The position numbers and the translations under genes are program-made. Under the pieces are notes generated by a model. That model worked only from the letters and a program-made list of their open reading frames with translations, did not search any database and was not told the DNA's origin. A stretch of 64,000 nucleotides of DNA. Origin: Clavelina lepadiformis (taxonomy: Eukaryota > Chordata > Ascidiacea > Aplousobranchia > Clavelinidae). Each line of letters begins with the position of its first letter. Position 1 is the stretch's first letter. Location of the stretch: positions 6,326,501 through 6,390,500 of the forward strand of contig NC_135247.1 in assembly GCF_947623445.1 (NCBI RefSeq), written 5' to 3'. Shown in pieces: positions 48,161 through 60,862 of the stretch.

Positions 48161-49847
48161 TGACTCTTACTGTTTGAAAAAACAATGTTACATTTATCTT
48201 CAAGCCTTCCTTAGTAAGAATTTTAAACTGGCTTTTTCGTTTAATAAACCGAACAAAACTTTGATGTGGAGTTAAAGTCTATTGCAAGAGTAGAACACAA
48301 TTTGCTACATCAGCTGAAACAAAAAGTTTGAATATCTCAAAAAGTAACGATGGTACGAAAAAACTAACTGGATTTTTGAACTCGGCACCCAAAAAAACAA
48401 AAAGGGGCATTAAAAAAAGTAGCAAAACAAAAATTGTGTTACATAGTGTAATATTAACTAGAAGGGTGTTATTGTGCAAAAAAAAGTTAGTTAGAGCCTC
48501 AGGCTACTAACTGAATAAACTGGTGAAAAAGATTTTTAACAATTTTCACCAGTAAGGTAAATATCATCTAACGAGGGCAATCAGGAGTGTAGGCTACATA
48601 AATGTATATTTCACCAGCTAATATAAGTCACGCAATATCTTTTAACAGTAGGCTATACCTAATAAATCGTCACCACTGCTTAAATCTACAGATAACTTAT
48701 CATGTGGCTCAAAATTTTCGTCAGTTCCATAAAAGAATTTTCTTGTCACACACCGTGATTTCGCTCTTCCACGTCACAAGTCACAATGACCATGAAGTTT
48801 GCGAGTTTATTCTGGCGATAATAATCTAACCAGTGAAAAGTTTCCTAAAAGTTTTCTCTCAGTGTTTTCAGTTTGCTGTTTGATATGAGCAAAGAAAGAT
48901 TTGTTTACACACTAAACCTTCCACCTCCTTTGCTACAAAAATTAACAAAGCACCTTTTCCAAGATAAAAGAGTATAAACATGTAAAATATGGCATTCTAT
49001 TCAAGTTGTCCACCAACGGAGCAATGTATGGTAGCAACAACAAGCTAAGTTTTACAGAAAACTTTAACTACTTCTGTTTAAATAAGAAGCAATTGTAATT
49101 GTATCGTGGTTCCCTTTTCTCATTCCTTTAAGTTGTGGATAATTTTATTTATTCATCATTTCACAGCTAACAAGTAACAAAGTTACATATTCCAGAGGTT
49201 TATCTCATCATAACCTTTTTAAAATCTACCCTGAATGGTAAGTCCCGAGTCAAACAGTTGTGAATGTGGAGCTTACAAAATTGACAATTTTTACATTTCT
49301 TGAAAATTTGCACCATCCAAAATCGTATAAAGATACACAGGTCAGTTTATGCATTGTTATAACATATTAGCAAAGTTTGAAAAACATTTAATATTTTTGT
49401 ATGTGATGTATTAGAGCAATTTGGATGATTATCTCTAAATGTGAAGTTCCATGTATTTTTTTCTGTATATTTCGCATTTAAATTTCCCCATTTAAAATGA
49501 TAGCGTCCAAAGTCAATTAATCTAAAGTATTTTAAATGCTGTACAATTAATGGAAAAAATATTAATGGCATAACCAATTTGGAGCACACAAAAAGTGCGA
49601 TAGAGCAATGTGATTAACAACACAAAGAACACAAGAATAAATAAAGATATCAAAACAACAAATAAGGTAACATTTCTGTATCTATAAAGATAAACTGGTA
49701 AAGCGAGTTAGTTTCTCAAAAACAAAAAAAAACATCAAAATTTCATATCCTCCGACCAAGATAAAGTCTTGGCTATCTTGAAGCTATCTTTAATAAATTG
49801 GTATCACGCAAAACATTCTAAAATCATTCAAAGCTATGTCAGGATAT
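48161..49847. other. Intergenic 1.7 kb, nothing supported
   Basis: AT-rich sequence between a transposon remnant and the 3' end of LIAS. The frames seen are short, overlap on both strands and lack motifs. Confidence 0.4.
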
Positions 49848-49853
49848 TTTATT
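49848..49853 (-). terminator. Candidate polyadenylation signal for LIAS
   Basis: TTTATT on the + strand, AATAAA on the minus strand, about 170 bases past the LIAS stop. It is a short motif in an AT-rich region, so this is only suggestive. Confidence 0.4.
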
Positions 49854-50021
49854 TCAAGCATATTGTTTTCTTTCCGTTCCATGGGTAAACCAACACAACA
49901 TTAAACCAAGCAAGGTAAGTGGAGGTGCAGAGTCCAAGTTAATCTAAATAAAATGCCATATCATACCAAGCTTGTCGGCAGCACATAGCATATGAGAAAT
50001 ATGGAAGCAGAGTCAGACAAA

Positions 50022-53000
50022 TCAAGGTTTAGGCAATATGCTTTTGGAGCGCCGTTCTTCTAACGTATTCTTTATAAAATACTCTCCAGCCTTATAAGAA
50101 GATCGAACTAAAGGTCCGCTGGCAGTGTACATGAAGCCAAGCTCTTTGCCCACATCTTCCCAGTGCTTGAATTTGGATGGAGTGACATATTCCGCGACCT
50201 AAATCGCAAAATATTTCATTCATGTTTCATGTTTGCTCACATGCAATGTTTCATTTCAAACATTTCATCAGTTCATTTCGCATGTAGTATAAGTTGATAG
50301 TGAGCATCACCATTACCAAGATGAGAATACTTCTACCTTAATATGTCGCTTTGTAGGCTGCATGTATTGGCCAAGTGTCACACAATCCACCTCTGCTTTC
50401 CTTAAGTCTGTTACATTTATAACGATTAGTAACAGATTCATAATAATTTTTTAAAAGATAGTATCACTTAAATATCTAAAAAATCGGAACATAAAAAATT
50501 TACTTTTCTGGACATACAAGTCTAAACAATCGACCATGTTTATTCTGACATTAACACCCAACAGGTGTGATTTTTTCCAACCACTCAGCTCGCTGATTAC
50601 AAACAGTACATTTATATGCCAGGAAAGTTCATTGTGGCCGAGTTTTCAGTATGACACACTTCTTTTATGAAAGTCTATGTCAGGTGTAAGAAGATCATAC
50701 CATCTCCATATGGACTATTTTTAAAGTGATGCATGACATAAATCACACATATATGTGAAGCAATCCGCAATACCAACACTACAGCATAACAACACTCAAA
50801 AAATCATTAAACCTTTTAGTGTGTTCATAACTTCATCATCAGTTTCCCCAAATCCCAACATAATTGATGACTTGGTTATTATGTTGGGGTTTACAAACTT
50901 GGCATGCCGCAATACTTCAAGTGATTGGTCATAAGTTGCACGTGGGTCACGAACTAACCTAAAAATGTTTATAGGTAATGAGATTGAGAATAACACTCAA
51001 TTAATATCAGACAATAAGGCATGTACCAAAAATACATAAGATGATGTTATATATCAAAAAAATCTACTCCAAAACGATAATGAAGAATTACATGGCAGAC
51101 TTTGCACCGTATTCATTCAAAAGCTTAGATAGTGCTTTAGGTTGGAGGAAAGCTATTAATTACGGCAGTAAAGCTTTTTTGTCCTATTGCAGTAATGATA
51201 AAACAAATGTGTTATACAACAGTAGTAAAGAAGTCAGTTAATCAAATTACAAAGCTTCATATACATTGGTAGAGACTAACTATATAACTGCAGTTGCTTT
51301 ACAATACTTGTGCAGTAAACTTACCAAGTGTAATCTCTCACACACTCAATATTATGTGCATATACGTCCAACCCACAATTGGCCAATAACTCCACTGCAG
51401 AAAGGTCACCTCTAAAATCAGGAGTCAAACATTCAACCAAGACCTCAGGCGCATCCCGTTTTAGGTGTTTTACTGTCTCTGAGAAATGTGCTGCACCACC
51501 ATCTGGAAGATCTTTTGGAGAATATGAAAAGCAGACATTATCGTATACATGCAATTTAATTTATACCATTGCTATAAAAGTGGCGTTCCTAAACTAGGCA
51601 AGTAGTAAAAATAAGCCAGTTAGTATGATCTAACAAATATACCAGCTCAGTGGCGTTCACCAGATAGTATGCATTAATTTTATGGCATGTGGCAAAAAAG
51701 TTGTTATTTCTATATATTTTAATCGGTTATGACAACAGAAGAAACTAAATACTGAACACAATGTTTTTCAATCACACTGAAATGTATTTTGTATGCTGTG
51801 ATGATCTCTTGCTGCTGGCTCTCTTGACAACTGAAAATATATCACAAGGAAATGTTGTTGATGAAGTCAAATTGTGTGATGTCAATTCAACACAATAGTG
51901 ATGAGAGGAGTGCTATAAATTTGTCGCACTATGAAGTAATAATTCTGGTGAAGTTCAAATTTGTTTTGGTCTTTAAATTTAACGCATTTCGCATTCAGTG
52001 GTGCTGGCGTGTAACGCTGACCACAACCAGACATGGTGATCGACTGTTCGTTGTGTAGATTATCAATCAATCAGTTTCGTGAATTTATTCAACCAATAAA
52101 CTACCGGTCCGAAAAACAATATTTTGATTTTTACTGGCTGGCAAGCATAAAACAGTTGAGAACTACTGGGTTTGGTGACATTGCAAAAAAAACACAAAAT
52201 TTTAAATATGGAAATGTGAAGATTTTATAATGAACGAAACCCTATTCACGTTGATGGTTTTTGTTTCCTTGATTATTCAAGATACAGAAATGGACTCCAT
52301 GCATCAAAGATTAGAACAATAGTCCGCTCTAAAATTTCTAGGTGAAACAAGCAAATTGTATGATTCATTGGCAAAATAACTTTGCTCAATGATTTTTCTT
52401 AATGACACATTTCGAGGTAGACCATTGTTCCAATATCTTCTGCATAAAATCTACTTGTATTGTTTATCCTAAAAATCGAGCAAAAATGAGAATTATGAGC
52501 TATAACTAAAAATTTTTCGGTACAGTAGTATTTTATTGTGGGGAGGGTCATCATGTAATAGTAGCATAATACTAATAGTAAATGTTTGATTAACTCACCA
52601 TCCCTATCGACAGATGTAAGTACAACATAATCTAATCCCCAAGCTGCAATTGCTTTGGCAGTATTAACAGGTTCCTTTGGATCGGGTGGAGGAGGTACAC
52701 GTGCTGTTTTGACCGAACAGAAACGACACCCTCTTGTACATGTGTCTCCCAACAACTGTATAAAATAAGTTAACAACTGCAACAACTTGTTACAAGTTTT
52801 TTAAGCATAGAACGCTTTTCATAGCGTAAACATGCATAAATTCCGCTAAGAAGAATATTGATCGTCAAAATATATATTGATAGACATAAACACACCATAA
52901 TTGTGGCAGTTGCAGTTTGGTGTTCACCACCTCCCCAGCATTCTCCAATATTTGGACAACGTGCTTCTTCACACACAGTATTCAAATTTAACTTACGAAG

Positions 53001-56000
53001 ATTTGATTTTATTCTACTATAATTTTCGCCTGTCGGAAAGCTGGTTTTCAGCCAAGGAGGTAGTCGCAATCTGAAACGAGACATTATATATTAAATATTT
53101 ACATAGTCTTTAATCTAATCTTGAAAGAGATTAACACGAAAAATAACAAAATAAAATATTATAATTTGTGTATAATATTGCATTTCGTGGGTAATTTCCT
53201 CAATTTTTCATCGTATTTTATGTTCCTAATTGTTACCTTTCATTTCATTTTCAAGTTAAAGTGTCTTAAGGTTCTCTACTTTGACCCACACTTTAAATTT
53301 GGGTTAATTCCATGATAATGTAGCAAAGTAGCAAAAATTGAATCAACAAAATATACAAATAAATTTATGTTTATGTTAGAGTATACGCCTATGCCTTTCT
53401 GAAAAAGACACTCTGAATTATTATACTTTTTGTATTTTATATATAAAAGCATTTGTGTATCTGGTATGAAGTCTTCATATAAAAATGTAAATTTCACCTC
53501 TTCTTATAACATAATTTGTTTTCTAGTGCTTAGTACATAGGACAATTATTACTCTTTTTGCACATATTATGAAAGTAAGTGTTTGCAAAAAAAAATCCGC
53601 CAAGTTCTACTCACCTTTCCCTGCATACAAATTTAAGGTTAAAAAAAGACAAAAGCATTTGTCCCGTCAGTCACAAAAATAGCACATATAGTTTGATAAA
53701 AAATGCATTACTGATATTATTGTTTTTCTTTCCACATAGCTATCTTCTACATTAAGCAGGACATTCTCACAACTAAAAGCTTTTGGCATATATATCTTAA
53801 CTTTAAATTTGTAGGTAAATTAAAACTGTCCCGTCAGTCACGTGATCGACGGGACAATTTTTGGTCTGAACAAACATGATTAAATTTACCAAATTTACTT
53901 TTCTGTGTTTGGACAAAACCATTTGTTAATTTGCACCAAATCCCAAAACTGAACAAAATGTGGCACCCAAATGATATTGAAATTGAAAGAATCCCCAATA
54001 CCAGGGATGCACACTTTTTTGAATCAATTAAGCCATACGAAATTAGGTATGCTGTGCATTCGCTTGTGAATAATGAACAAATGGACTGTTTTTCATTTAT
54101 TGGGTCAAATGAAGTGTTAGTTCAGCCAAAAGGAGGAAATGATAAAGATTTTGCTATTGGATCTTGGGTTAAAGTAAAATACTTACCAGAAGACTTTTAT
54201 GGGCTTGTAATAAATAAAATAGCTGGTGAATATAAAATACAATGCCTAAAAAAATCAGATAGTTCATCTTTTAGTTATAAACTAGAACCGGATCATGACA
54301 CTGTTTGGTACACCAAAGATAACATTCTTAGTCAGATGAAAGATGTAACAATTCTTATAAATAGCCGAGGAATGCATAAAATAGTTTAGAACATATAAAA
54401 ATCAGGTGCTAAAATATATTGTTATTTTAGTTTTAAAGTTTTCTAGCTTTGAGTTGTTTACGGTTGTTGTTTGGGTTTTATTTATGTTTACTAGTTCAGA
54501 TGCATTTCTTCAAAAGTTGCAGGGCATATATAATTTATTTGTAAGTTAATTTGCAAGTTAAAATGATTTTATGGACGACAATGTTATTTTTATACAGTGC
54601 TATAGAAGTTTATTGTCATGTTTTTACAGCTTGCTATTTTGTTAGTTGTTTGAATTGTCAATTAGTATTTTCAATATTTTACTGCATGTCATGCAAAAAA
54701 TTTGTTATTCAGATTAAAAAACTAATTAAATTTTATTTAGTTTCAGTTGTTAAATTGAATAGATGATTTTATTTAATACTTGATCCAAAAACTGTGAGTG
54801 TCCTTTTATTACTTCAGATGTTGTCCCGTCGGTCACATACAAAATGTCCCGTCTGTCACGTACACAATACACTATAATCTTGTACTTAGTAATTGCAGCC
54901 AAAGTTCGAAATTAGTTTAAAGCACAGTTCGGGTCAACAATGAAATCTACAAGGAAACACCTTGATTTATCAAATAATGAGATAGAAATTTGTCATCAGT
55001 TACACTGTCCCAAAAACGCATGTTAATTTCTGTCCCGTCAGTCACGCTAACAAAATGTGGTTTTCAAAACTTTCACTATATTATTTTACAAAAATTTATG
55101 ATGCCATTTCATAACATGCAACTACCATTAACTGAAAACACATTTCCTTTTTTCCAACCTTATATAAAACTAATAATAATGCATTTATAATTTTAAAAAT
55201 TCTATCTTTTGTCCCGTCAGTCACGCTGGAATTGACCTTTGATGAAATATCTTTATTAAAATTAAAGGTTTCTATATAGAAATAAACATTAAATAATAAG
55301 AAATCACTGACACATGGCATTAAAACATATTAAAACTATCTTTTATACAAAAACAAAATGAAGAAGTGGAACAGAATTATTTGTGTACACACGATGATAT
55401 TGAGAAACACACATATTCCAAAATTCAACTACAATTTATTCAACTGCGAACTATCAAGTTAGTTTCTTTTGCATCCTTAAATTAAAATTCTGTCTTAAAT
55501 TACGGTTCATTTGCGTTTCAACGCTTTTTATGGTATGCCATCTCAAGCTTACTTGATGTACATAAAAGTCAGAGACAAAGATAAGTCAAAAGAAAAAAAT
55601 CTTTTGAAAAGCCATGAACTTTTAATAGTTTGGTGTCTATGTGCATACAAGCTATTCATGGAAAAAGGTATGTACACTTCATGAAATAAAGTATAGAAAT
55701 ATAATATATATAAACATAATAATTAAAAGGTATATATATATATATATACATATATGTAAGTTTATAGTTCACTTGAAATAGTAACGTAACAAGATATTAG
55801 TCCTCAAACTTGGAAAAGTTTTTGCACATTTTGATATATTTCACAGGTCAAGACTTAGATTAATTGATATAACTTGTCTGTGTTCGTTTTTATATTGTAT
55901 CATTTATTTATCTCCATTAACTGTGCAAAGTGAAAATTACAATGACAACGACTATAATTATATATAATTAATTTTCGCTTTGCACAGTTAATGGAAATTA

Positions 56001-58372
56001 ATAAATGAAAACAAACATAGACAATTTCAGCCTATAGTAACACTAAGAAAATGCTGAAGATCAATAATTAACGGAAAAACTGACAAAGCCTTAAGGGTTT
56101 GAAACATGCAATGTGGCAAATAATACCATTGTGTTATAAGATGGTACTGGTAGGTTAGCAAAGCCACCAAACCCATGATATTCTCCATGATCACAAAGTC
56201 AGTGTAATGTGGTGGAGTATGAAAACTTAAAAAATCAGGTGGTTTAAGCGTTTTTAGATACCCAACGCCGAAATTATTTTCTTTGGACTTAACACTAGAA
56301 GGACGGGGCGCGTCAATTGACGCATTTTCAACCTAAGTGCATCTATAACTTTTAAGTGGTGCATCGCAAAACCGTGATATTTCCTGACTTTTCCTACATT
56401 AGTGTTAGGTAACTAACCCATGAATATGAAGTTTTTATTTTACCGGTAGAGATAATTAACGTGGTCACTACCTAGAAGGACAGGGTGCGTCAATTGACGC
56501 ATTGTTACTTCACAGTACAAAAACCAGTTCTCGCGATAGAGAGCATTGTTTTCCGTCTGCTGATAATTACAGGTTTATCGAATTAGGTCACAGCTGCCAA
56601 CACAGAGGTGTGACAAACGTGTCGACAAACTATGCAAGTCGACTTTTCCGCAAAACAGAGTAGTTTCGTCACAAGCGCAGCCTAATTTCGGAATTTTTGA
56701 AGTTTATCGAAGCGTAAGTGTAGTAAGAGTTTCTTAGTTAGATAAATTAGATGAATTAGATAAATTCGTCGGCTTGGTGGTTGCTCGTGGCGTGATAGGA
56801 GGGCGCAACTTCCCTGTGAAGAGTTTGTGGGGGAGGTCGTGGGGATATCCGATGTTTTCCCAAACCATGGCAAGAGACAGGTTTCTGGAGCTCCTACGAT
56901 TCCTTCGCTTCGATCTGAAGACGGAAAGGCGTAGGAATCTATTGCATGATAAATTTGCACTCGCTTCACAACTTTGGAACAGTTTTATATCAAACTGCCA
57001 AAAAGCATTCATTCCACAGTAGAAGATAACTGTGGATGAGCAACTATTGCCGTGTAAGGCACGCTGCAAGTTCATCCAATATATGGCCAATAAACCAGAC
57101 AAGTTTGGTCTAAAGTTCTGGCTGGCAGTTGACGTTGAAAACAAATATTTATTCAACGGTTTTCCTTACGTTGGAAAAGATGACGCAAGGAGCCCCCACG
57201 TGAGTGTGCCCACCGACGTTGTACTGAAACTCATGGCTCCGCTTTTTCAAGGAGGTTACAACGTCACTTGCGATAATTTTTTCACCTCACTTGACCTGGC
57301 GTTGCGACTTGCGGAAAAGAAGTGCAGCCTCGTAGGGACAATGCGCCAGAACAGGAGAGAAGTCCCGGAAGAGTGCAAGAAGAAAAAGGAGTTGCGTGAA
57401 ACAGAAGTGTTTAGGCACGAGTGCTTGTATTTTCAATGCGATTGCTTTTGTTAATTAAAATGCACAAAGCGGACATGCGATAGAAGTAGTTTTTTCGGAG
57501 CAACAGCACAGTTTTCTCAACAAAAAACGTTAACGTTTGCGCCGTTTTGACCTTTTGCGTCAATTGACGCACTCCGTCCTTCTAGGTATACGAAAATTGC
57601 CGTCCTTCTAGTGTTAAGCAATAAACTTTTTAAAAGTTGTTTTTTCCTGTTGTTTGAACCTTTACAAGGATGTAGTCTGAAAAAAAGTTTAATCTGCGGA
57701 CAGAGTTTATCAGAAAATGAAGCACATTTTTAGCCATATTTTCTTTTTCCAATTATTTAGTCATAAATGCCAGTGTCACTTCCTGTAAAGATATTGGTCA
57801 ATAATACACATTGGTCATGGTACACCTTCATGGTGTGCACATGGCATGGTCCAGAACAGTTGAAACTTTAAATAATAGCTTTATTGAAGCTATGACATGT
57901 CCGGTGCACAACATAGCTATCTGCGTGCACGAAATAGGTCAAAAAAGCTACTTTGTAGGCTAATTAATTCCAAAACAGGGACATACGAAGCATACTTTTT
58001 GTTGCCTACTAGGCCTAGTGCCCACCAGTCTTTGAAAATTACGCTGCCCGGTGTAAAAAAAACTTACATTCCATACAAGCTTATCATATCCGCATGTAGC
58101 GGCACGTTGATTAAGTTACCGTACCTTTTTACACCTTTTTGTCTTACGAGATCACCAGAATAGTTAGACCAGCTGTCATCTTTGTGTACTTGGCCGTTTA
58201 TAAAATCTTCCAGATCTGGTCCTTTTGACAAAACAGCTTTTGCCTGGTCAGTCTTTGATTGTTTTCTTGGTGAAGAATTAGAATTAAGCCTCAAACATGC
58301 AACCGTTTGAAGCGCATTTGCTGCAGTGCATGTGAACTTATGGCTTGTTGCAATCATGTGCATAATATTCAA
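50022..58372 (-). CDS. LIAS: Lipoyl synthase, mitochondrial (radical SAM)
   Basis: Inserts two sulfurs into protein-bound octanoyl groups to make lipoate for pyruvate and 2-oxoglutarate dehydrogenases and the glycine cleavage system. Seven minus-strand exons: 58125-58372, 52896-53070, 52599-52755, 51325-51511, 50813-50958, 50337-50407, 50022-50198. They total 1161 nt, 386 aa, in phase. Exon 1 gives a mitochondrial-type leader, then [11 protein letters not shown] and GDLVRQKG, which join to [14 protein letters not shown] in exon 2. The auxiliary cluster motif [12 protein letters not shown], the radical [64 protein letters not shown] and the C-terminal [10 protein letters not shown] (cluster-ligating Ser) are all present. 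Length is close to the vertebrate enzyme (about 370 aa). Intron 1 is about 5 kb and full of mobile elements; the other introns are short. Confidence 0.95.
53661..55224. repeat. Interspersed array of GTCCCGTCAGTCAC motifs in LIAS intron 1
   Basis: Near-identical 14-mers lie at 53661-53674, 53828-53841, 54823-54836, 54846-54859, 55032-55045 and 55211-55224 in direct orientation. One inverted copy at 53842-53855 abuts the second to make an imperfect palindrome. Five of the seven end GTCAGTCAC or differ from it at one base. They surround the ORF at 53931-54389 and occur nowhere else that I saw in the window. They are probably subterminal binding repeats of an unclassified transposon. Confidence 0.75.
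53931..54389 (+). CDS. Intronless 152-codon ORF, possible transposon-encoded C-terminal domain
   Basis: An uninterrupted frame antisense to LIAS inside intron 1. Residues about 70-152 contain [37 protein letters not shown] and a final [10 protein letters not shown]. This resembles a C-terminal module (WVxVxY...G.V..., bulky aromatic loop, ...SRG) seen in multi-copy invertebrate transposon proteins. That resemblance is from memory and not proven. No catalytic domain is visible. The N-terminal part (residues 1-65) may be coding or fortuitous. Its position between GTCCCGTCAGTCAC repeats suggests both belong to one element. Confidence 0.55.
   Translation: MHQIPKLNKMWHPNDIEIERIPNTRDAHFFESIKPYEIRYAVHSLVNNEQMDCFSFIGSNEVLVQPKGGNDKDFAIGSWVKVKYLPEDFYGLVINKIAGEYKIQCLKKSDSSSFSYKLEPDHDTVWYTKDNILSQMKDVTILINSRGMHKIV
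55731..55749. repeat. (TA)n microsatellite
   Basis: Short TA run in LIAS intron 1. Confidence 0.85.
55870..56035. repeat. Foldback/MITE-like long inverted repeat
   Basis: CCATTAACTGTGCAAAG (about 55915-55931) pairs with CTTTGCACAGTTAATGG (about 55978-55994). Pairing continues imperfectly outward for about 40 more bases on each side. It lies in LIAS intron 1; no target duplication was determined. Confidence 0.7.
56293..57613 (+). mobile_element. piggyBac-type element (1.32 kb), internally deleted
   Basis: TTAA flanks both sides (56289-56292 and 57614-57617). The ends are CACTAGAAGGACGG and CCGTCCTTCTAGTG. Subterminal repeats of CTAGAAGGACNGG and the palindrome GCGTCAATTGACGC occur twice at the left (56310-56323, 56487-56500) and once at the right (57557-57570). 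It carries a broken, C-terminally truncated transposase. It sits in LIAS intron 1. Confidence 0.94.
56774..57454 (+). pseudogene. piggyBac transposase fragment with in-frame stop
   Basis: DDE-type transposase remnant. 56774-57019 gives the N-terminal part ([26 protein letters not shown]). A TAG at 57020-57022 interrupts it, and the same frame resumes with [17 protein letters not shown] (first catalytic Asp), [11 protein letters not shown], and [14 protein letters not shown] (second Asp). The frame then ends in an unrelated tail at 57454. The third Asp and the Cys-rich finger are missing. It cannot be active unless complemented elsewhere. Confidence 0.9.
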
Positions 58373-58527
58373 ATATTGCAGTTCACACTTAATTTTCCAA
58401 CAATGCAGAAATGCAATCCTTTTACTAAGAAAAATACGATAGTTTTCAAAACCGACACGGGTCTCTAGCTAACAATCGGCCTAGTTTCTCCTAAATCTAG
58501 TCCTTCCTAGCAGACCAGGGTTATAGC

Positions 58528-58859
58528 CAGGATTGCTATTGGTCTGGAAACAAAAATAAGAACGACTAGGAAACGAAAGAATACTACCTTAAACAGTGCA
58601 CAATAGAAAAGGCAATCATATGCCTCTAAAAAAACGAAACACTATTTGCATGTTCTTACTGTTGGTATCTCTTTGGTACAAAACAGTATGTTAAAGGTGT
58701 TGAAATGACCAAAATAGAAACCTCTGTCCTAAAAATAGACAAAAATAAGGACGCAAGTGAAAATAAGGACGTTGTTAAAAAAAGACTAAAATATATTGTA
58801 AGACACAAACCTTCAAAATAAGGACATATTTCAGAAATAAGGTCGGTATGGGAACACTG
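58528..58859. mobile_element. hAT-type MITE (332 bp)
   Basis: Ends CAGGATTGCTATTGGTC and (reverse complement of the right end) CAGTGTTCCCATACCGACC, with an exact 8-bp duplication GTTATAGC (58520-58527, 58860-58867). The interior repeats AATAAGGACG-like words. It lies just upstream of LIAS. Confidence 0.85.
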
Positions 58860-59038
58860 GTTATAGCGCACAAAATAAATGTGACCAATTTTGGAGGCTG
58901 GGGGCCATCACACAGCCGATTATTGGCCTTCGACCATATACGTGGATATCGTGGTGTACATAGGATACCTATTGGTTAGATGTGCCCTTAAAAAACCTGG
59001 CGTCATCAATAGAATGTATCTAGCGGTATGGGTAGCAT

Positions 59039-59198
59039 AGGCGTAGCCAGGGGAGGGGGCGAAAAGGGCTATACGCCCCAAATGTTTGTGTCTATAGGCT
59101 TCTACATCAGGTGGCGGTGTCTTAAAACAAACACTTTGTAGTTCCCTTGAAATCATGAAATATTTAGCCCCCCAATGTTTTTCTGGCTACGCCACTAT
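59039..59198. mobile_element. Small MITE with GGCGTAGCCAG ends (160 bp)
   Basis: Left GGCGTAGCCAGG, right CTGGCTACGCCACTAT, flanked by TGGGTAGCAT at 59029-59038 and 59199-59208. The flanking repeat reads as 10 bp, longer than for the hAT group, so the superfamily is left open. Confidence 0.75.
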
Positions 59199-59208
59199 TG
59201 GGTAGCAT

Positions 59209-60858
59209 GCGCCGATAAACTCCTAGCGTGACCGATGGCATGTACCAAGTACCTATCGGTGATACGTGGAATTCTGTGTATATTTACTTGGTTTCGTTTA
59301 ATTCTAATATAAACGGTCAACGCATTCTGGGTTTGGCGGCCGTGCTTACCTTTCATTGTTGTAGCACCACTGTAATTCACACATTGCACGTTTTAAGTTT
59401 TTGGGGTTTCGCCGCTTTTTCCCGTTCGTTGAACATCTGTGAGCATTCTTCTTGTTTTACCATTCTACAACAATGTTAGCACAATACTTTTCGTTAACCG
59501 CAGTCAATGGCAAAAAATAAACAATGCAAAAATCAATTGTGGACCGGACTCGCTTTCTGCTGTAATGTTTATAGCTTATGATACGGTAGTAGCATAGTAT
59601 ACTACGACAAATGTTTTAATATACTATGTCGGTAGTTTACCATGGTGCATTCCACGTTACCGAAGATGTATGAAGTGACCAATGGTCAACTCGGTTTGAC
59701 CTTGGTGTCGCAAGGAGCAATTACACTCTTGTTGCAATGATTGCGGCAACCATGGAATTGGTTGAATTGATGAATTGGCGAGAACCGAGATGGACGGTAA
59801 AAGATTAGGCATGTTTCTGTGAACTTGTGCCTGATATTTGCAGGTGAAGGTGGTAATAGCCAATTGGCCCGTAGTAGAAACTTTGTCAATCTGTGCACAC
59901 GAGATTCATCAACGCGCAAACCAAACATTTTTATTTTCAAGCCAGTTTATAATACCATAAGAAATAAACAAAGAAAAGCCCGTTGTATTAACACCAATTT
60001 ATAACAAAGAATCAATGTTTCAGTGCACGCCCCCTCGACAAAAATTTCATCTTTGCACGCACAATGTCAAGTCGAAATGTTCAATGAACATTATCACACC
60101 TCCTAACCCAAATTACCCCCAAACTTTTCTGGCTATAGCTCAAGTAAGCCTGAGTTCTGTACATAATTGATTGCACGAATAAATGCTTTAATAATAGATG
60201 ATGATAATACTGGTGTCATGACTGACAATACACAATAAGTAACATACACACTAAGTCTTTTAAGAAAGTTACTAAACTCACAGGTTATATGCACAAACAT
60301 CACAGTGACAGCTGGAGGTGTATCAGCACAGAATTTAAACTTTTGCAACAAGTTACGATCAAACATTCGACGCACATGCTAGTTTTTTAAATGTGACGCC
60401 TTCAATTTCTTCATGGCTAAAAATGTAATAACTATAAGTACAATTTTGTTTACTGTAGTACAGTCTTTTTGTTCGATCATTATTTGATGCCGTTGTAACG
60501 ACTTGTTTGCCACTAAACTTTTTAAACATACCACAAACGCAAAGTATATCCAGTTCAGTAATACTCCTAAATAACTCTCTTAACAGTAATTGAAGTGTGA
60601 GTTGGCCATACCTCTTTGGGTGTATATAGCGATTGTGCTATCACTAGGCCTACATTGCAAAATGACTATATAATGGTAGGATCTAGCCTATAATTTTATG
60701 TACTTTTTATGTATTATTTTGGTTTACAAAGGAATTGCATAGGTTAATTATTTCCCAACTGAACTTGCTAAATTTTCCACCGATTATGGACCGCTGGTCT
60801 AATGTAACGTATATATCTAACTAATGCTTGTGAGTTAAAAAAAATTTTCCATTTTCAG
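59209..60858. other. Intergenic 1.6 kb upstream of the NT5DC-like gene
   Basis: No gene supported. It ends in a strong splice acceptor, TTTTCCATTTTCAG (60845-60858), four bases before the ATG at 60863. This is either a 5' UTR intron boundary or a spliced-leader acceptor. Confidence 0.45.
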
Positions 60859-60862
60859 AAAA

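Noticed and set aside
53071-53084. LIAS start codon at 53084
   Set aside because: An acceptor (TTTCAG) lies just after it, and the exon at 58125-58372 supplies the conserved N-terminal region in phase.
60133-60375. 80-codon minus-strand frame upstream of the NT5DC-like gene
   Set aside because: No motif and no splice context; treated as chance.
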